This document shows, in pieces, positions 14,417 through 16,643 of a stretch of 16,643 bases of DNA (position 1 is the stretch's first letter; every line of letters begins with the position of its first letter). Origin of the DNA: CAZESH01 sp964514665 (GTDB lineage Bacteria > Bacillota > Bacilli > Paenibacillales > KCTC-25726); the NCBI GenBank assembly GCA_964514665.1, contig CAZESH010000065.1:1-16643 (forward strand). The letters run 5' to 3'. A program made the position numbers and the translations under genes. The notes under the pieces were generated by a model. The model did not search any database, was not told the DNA's origin, and saw only the letters and a program-made list of their open reading frames with translations.

Positions 14417-14446
14417 TTGCAGATAATCGGGTGCAAACGATATAAT
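14417..14446 (+). promoter_or_regulatory. Promoter of czcD
   Basis: TTGCAG (14417-14422) and TATAAT (14441-14446) are 18 nt apart, with a predicted start near 14453 and a short leader to the ATG at 14482. Confidence 0.65.
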
Positions 14447-14481
14447 TAAAAGGTAATTCAATATGTGAGGGCAGGTGCACA

Positions 14482-15426
14482 ATGTACGATTACCATCATC
14501 TGGTACATGAGAAAGAGCAAAGCCGAAGCAAAAAAACGCTTTGGGCCACCTTGATTTTAACCTTGTTTTTTACAATCGTGGAGATTGTCGGCGGGCTCGT
14601 CTCCCATTCTCTTGCGCTGTTATCCGATTCCGCCCACATGATTTCCGACGTGATTGCCCTCGGCCTGAGCATGACGGCGATTTACATGGCGACCCGCTCG
14701 GCCAATGCAAAATATACATTTGGTTATCTGCGCTTCGAGATCGTGGCTTCGTTTCTCAATGGACTGGCGCTGATCATCATTGCAGCCGGCATATTCGTGG
14801 AAGGCGTGCGCAGATTTATTCATCCCCAAGAAATCGACTTCGGTCTGATGCTTGTCATCGCCAGTATCGGACTTGTAGTCAATATCGTGCTTACGATTAT
14901 TCTCAGCCGCAGCATGAAGGAGGAGAACAATCTCAACGTGCAAAGCGCGCTTTGGCATTTTATCGGCGATCTGCTCAGTTCGATCGGCGTCATACTGTCC
15001 GCATTTCTAATTTTCCTCACGCACCGGACATGGTTTGATCCGTTAATCAGCATCGTCATCGGCATGATTATTTTTATCGGAGGGGCAAGGATCATCAAGG
15101 AATCCTACTTGATCCTGATGGAAGCCGTTCCCGAGCATTTCGATCTGGATCAAATTCGTGGCGAAATTGCCGCGGTTGAAGGTGTGGAAGACGTTCACGA
15201 AATGCATCTTTGGGCCATATCCACCGAGCACTATTCACTGACAACCCACGTTTTTATCCATGAAAATATCCAACCCTTCTGCGTCATTCTGGGTATCACG
15301 GAATCGTTGAAAGAAAAATTCGGGATCGAGCACATAACGGTCCAGGTCGAGCATGCCAACATCCATCCACACGGCCAGTACGGCAAGGCTTTTCTGGAGA
15401 AAAAAAGACATCGTGACTGCCCATAA
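14482..15426 (+). CDS. czcD: CDF-family metal cation exporter (CzcD-like)
   Basis: This 314-residue cation diffusion facilitator exports divalent metals (Zn, Cd, Co in CzcD) across the membrane in exchange for protons. It has six membrane segments. The transport-site HxxxD pairs are in AHMISD (H52, D56) in helix 2 and WHFIGD (H159, D163) in helix 5. The preceding LLSDS (47-51) is conserved in CzcD. The N-terminus is His-rich (H5, H6, H9), and the cytoplasmic C-terminal domain (about 215-300) contains the conserved HLWAIS and a His-containing tail. Metal choice cannot be fixed from sequence. The RBS is GAGGGCAGGTG. It is divergent from the LysR regulator, which may or may not control it. Confidence 0.92.
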   Translation: MYDYHHLVHEKEQSRSKKTLWATLILTLFFTIVEIVGGLVSHSLALLSDSAHMISDVIALGLSMTAIYMATRSANAKYTFGYLRFEIVASFLNGLALIIIAAGIFVEGVRRFIHPQEIDFGLMLVIASIGLVVNIVLTIILSRSMKEENNLNVQSALWHFIGDLLSSIGVILSAFLIFLTHRTWFDPLISIVIGMIIFIGGARIIKESYLILMEAVPEHFDLDQIRGEIAAVEGVEDVHEMHLWAISTEHYSLTTHVFIHENIQPFCVILGITESLKEKFGIEHITVQVEHANIHPHGQYGKAFLEKKRHRDCP

Positions 15427-15576
15427 TCCGATTGCTTTCGCAAAGTTGTCAAATGAGAAAACCTCTATCGAGGCATCCCACAGGTGAGCGACCGTATTTA
15501 GAGGTAGATTTTATCGCCAAATAGAATTTTATGGGGACTAAGTTGTGCCAGAACTTATAAATTCTATTGTGGTCAA
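15427..15576. other. Gene-free region with folding potential between czcD and sdhB
   Basis: About 150 bases follow czcD before the terminator. ACCTCTA (15461-15467) can pair with TAGAGGT (15499-15505). ATAGAATTT (15521-15529) can pair with AAATTCTAT (15559-15567), and inside it TAAGTT (15539-15544) with AACTTA (15552-15557) around GTGCCAG. No ORF is credible. This may be a structured 3' UTR or the remnant of a small element; I do not recognise it. Confidence 0.4.
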
Positions 15577-15616
15577 AAAGAGGGTTGTCTCAAGCGCTCC
15601 TGAGACAACCCTCTTT
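15577..15616 (-). terminator. Terminator of the sdh operon
   Basis: A perfect 16-bp stem joins 15577-15592 (AAAGAGGGTTGTCTCA) and 15601-15616 with an 8-nt loop. On the minus strand it ends in TTTTT, directly after the sdhB stop codon (7 nt). It would also stop czcD transcripts coming the other way. Confidence 0.92.
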
Positions 15617-15622
15617 CTATTT

Positions 15623-16387
15623 TCAGCTGTGCAGCCATTTCTTGAACAAATGCTTGCTCGTGTCCGCATTCATCGCGGCAATCGATGTCGTCAAGGGGAT
15701 CCCCTTCGGGCAAGAGCGCACGCAGTTTTGCGAGTTTCCGCAGCCCTCGATGCCGCCGTCCTGCATCAGTGTTTCCATCCGCTCTTCCTTGTTCATTTCA
15801 CCGGTCGGATGAGCGTTAAACAAACGAACCTGGGAAATCGCGAACGGTCCGATAAAGCTAGTTTTATCATTTACGTTCGGACAAGCTTCAAGACACACGC
15901 CGCAGGTCATGCATTTGGAAAGCTCATAGGCCCACTGGCGTTTCGATTCGGCCATGCGCGGTCCCGGACCGAGATCATAAGTGCCGTCGATCGGAATCCA
16001 TGCCTTGACCCGCTTCAGGCTGTCAAACATTTGGTTGCGGTTGACTATGACGTCGCGAATGACCGGAAAAGTCTTCATCGGCGCGATCCGCACCGGCTGC
16101 TCCAGCTTGTCGATCAAAGCCGTGCATGCCTGGCGCGGCTTGCCGTTGATCACCATCGAGCATGCCCCGCACACTTCCTCCAGGCAGTTGGACTCCCAGC
16201 AAACCGGAGTCGTTTTATCCCCTTTGACGTTTACGGGATTGCGCTGAATTTCCATCAATGCACTGATCACGTTCATATTCGGACGATACGGGATTTCGAA
16301 TTCCTCCGTATAGGAGTTTGCCTCCGGACCGTCTTGTCGGGTAATGATCAGCTTTACCGTTTTGTTCGCCGTATGGGTATCAGCCAT
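15623..16387 (-). CDS. sdhB: Succinate dehydrogenase iron-sulfur subunit
   Basis: This 254-residue subunit of respiratory complex II (succinate:quinone oxidoreductase) passes electrons from the flavoprotein to the membrane anchor. All iron-sulfur ligands are present: C68, C73, C76 and C88 for the [2Fe-2S] centre; C159, C162, C165 and C226 for the [4Fe-4S] centre; C169, C216 and C222 for the third ([3Fe-4S]) centre. These follow the E. coli SdhB pattern. It is last in the operon: sdhA ends 6 nt upstream, and AAAGGAG inside the sdhA end acts as its ribosome binding site, 11 nt from the ATG. A strong terminator follows. Confidence 0.95.
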   Translation of the reverse strand: MADTHTANKTVKLIITRQDGPEANSYTEEFEIPYRPNMNVISALMEIQRNPVNVKGDKTTPVCWESNCLEEVCGACSMVINGKPRQACTALIDKLEQPVRIAPMKTFPVIRDVIVNRNQMFDSLKRVKAWIPIDGTYDLGPGPRMAESKRQWAYELSKCMTCGVCLEACPNVNDKTSFIGPFAISQVRLFNAHPTGEMNKEERMETLMQDGGIEGCGNSQNCVRSCPKGIPLTTSIAAMNADTSKHLFKKWLHS

Positions 16388-16393
16388 GATTGA

Positions 16394-16643
16394 TCATTCT
16401 CCTTTCTTTCCGTCGGTCTTTTTTTCCGTCGAATAATCGCGCTTGCGCGGCTTTAACAAGGAAACGTCGACTTCCTCGTATTCGATCTTCGGACCTTCCG
16501 GCGTATAGGTCGCTTTTGTAGTCTTCAGGAACTTTTCGTCATTGCGTTCGGGGAAATCCGGCTTGTAATGCGCTCCGCGGCTTTCGTCCCGCATCAGCGC
16601 GCCAATCGTCATCACACGCGCAAGCTCCAGCATGTTCCACAGC
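16394..16643 (-). CDS. sdhA: Succinate dehydrogenase flavoprotein subunit, C-terminal part
   Basis: This is the last 82 or so codons of sdhA; the frame runs off the right edge of the window. The stretch LWNMLELARVMTIGALMRDE followed by SRGAHYKPDFPERND is the typical C-terminal domain of SdhA/FrdA. Within it SRGAHYKPDFP is strongly conserved, and its Arg and His lie close to the catalytic region of the protein. The tail is Lys-rich. The stop lies 6 nt before sdhB. In this family the gene order sdhC-sdhA-sdhB is usual, so sdhC is expected further right. Confidence 0.93.
   Translation of the reverse strand, partial: LWNMLELARVMTIGALMRDESRGAHYKPDFPERNDEKFLKTTKATYTPEGPKIEYEEVDVSLLKPRKRDYSTEKKTDGKKGE

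Noticed and set aside
15545..16393. Plus-strand frame of 282 codons antisense to sdhB
   Set aside because: sdhB on the other strand has all iron-sulfur ligands; the antisense frame crosses the terminator and has no recognisable domain.

Overview
The window looks like a chromosomal segment of a Gram-positive, endospore-former-type Firmicute, most probably Paenibacillaceae (Paenibacillus or a close relative). This is an inference from the gene set (EcsAB, a three-SLH-domain exported protein, a YkuS/UPF0180 protein, an orphan CheX, a CzcD-type exporter, SdhA/SdhB), strong AGGAGG-type ribosome binding sites and TATAAT promoters. No phage, transposase, CRISPR array, tRNA or rRNA was recognised.

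Layout. 1-470 is a gene-free block holding two copies of an unrecognised repeat (E0 and E1, facing each other), an imperfect hairpin and a strong terminator hairpin. Then, on the minus strand, come ecsB and ecsA (ABC transporter, GTGA overlap), an SLH-domain exported protein with six C-terminal beta-rich repeats, and a DEAD-box RNA helicase. ykuS (plus strand) follows, then a minus-strand pair, SDR oxidoreductase and GmhB-type phosphatase, and an orphan cheX. A zinc-dependent phospholipase C-family gene (plus) converges on a UMF1-type MFS transporter (minus); the two stop codons share one TTAA. A 418-bp intergenic region holds repeat E2 in front of an aldo/keto reductase. A minus-strand LysR-PHP phosphatase operon is divergent from czcD. 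The right end carries sdhB and the 3' end of sdhA on the minus strand.

The most unusual feature is the repeat family E0/E1/E2. The two complete copies are about 206 bp, in opposite orientation and 10.6 kb apart; E0 is cut by the left window edge. Conserved core blocks of 21, 27 and 35 nt are identical between E1 and E2. The outer arms have diverged between copies but stay complementary within each copy, including two compensated base pairs. That pattern fits selection on an RNA fold better than an ordinary MITE, whose terminal repeats would be conserved between copies. E2 has a TTGACA promoter candidate just upstream; E1 lies four bases after the ecsB stop. I could not match the element to a named RNA family.

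Functional links between blocks are limited. The window is mainly housekeeping and envelope functions (membrane transport, S-layer-associated protein, metal efflux, respiration). Several intergenic regions also carry possible regulatory structure: two hairpins in the SLH gene leader, a dyad midway between the divergent LysR and czcD promoters, a possible small RNA or long 3' UTR after the aldo/keto reductase, and a foldable region between czcD and sdhB.
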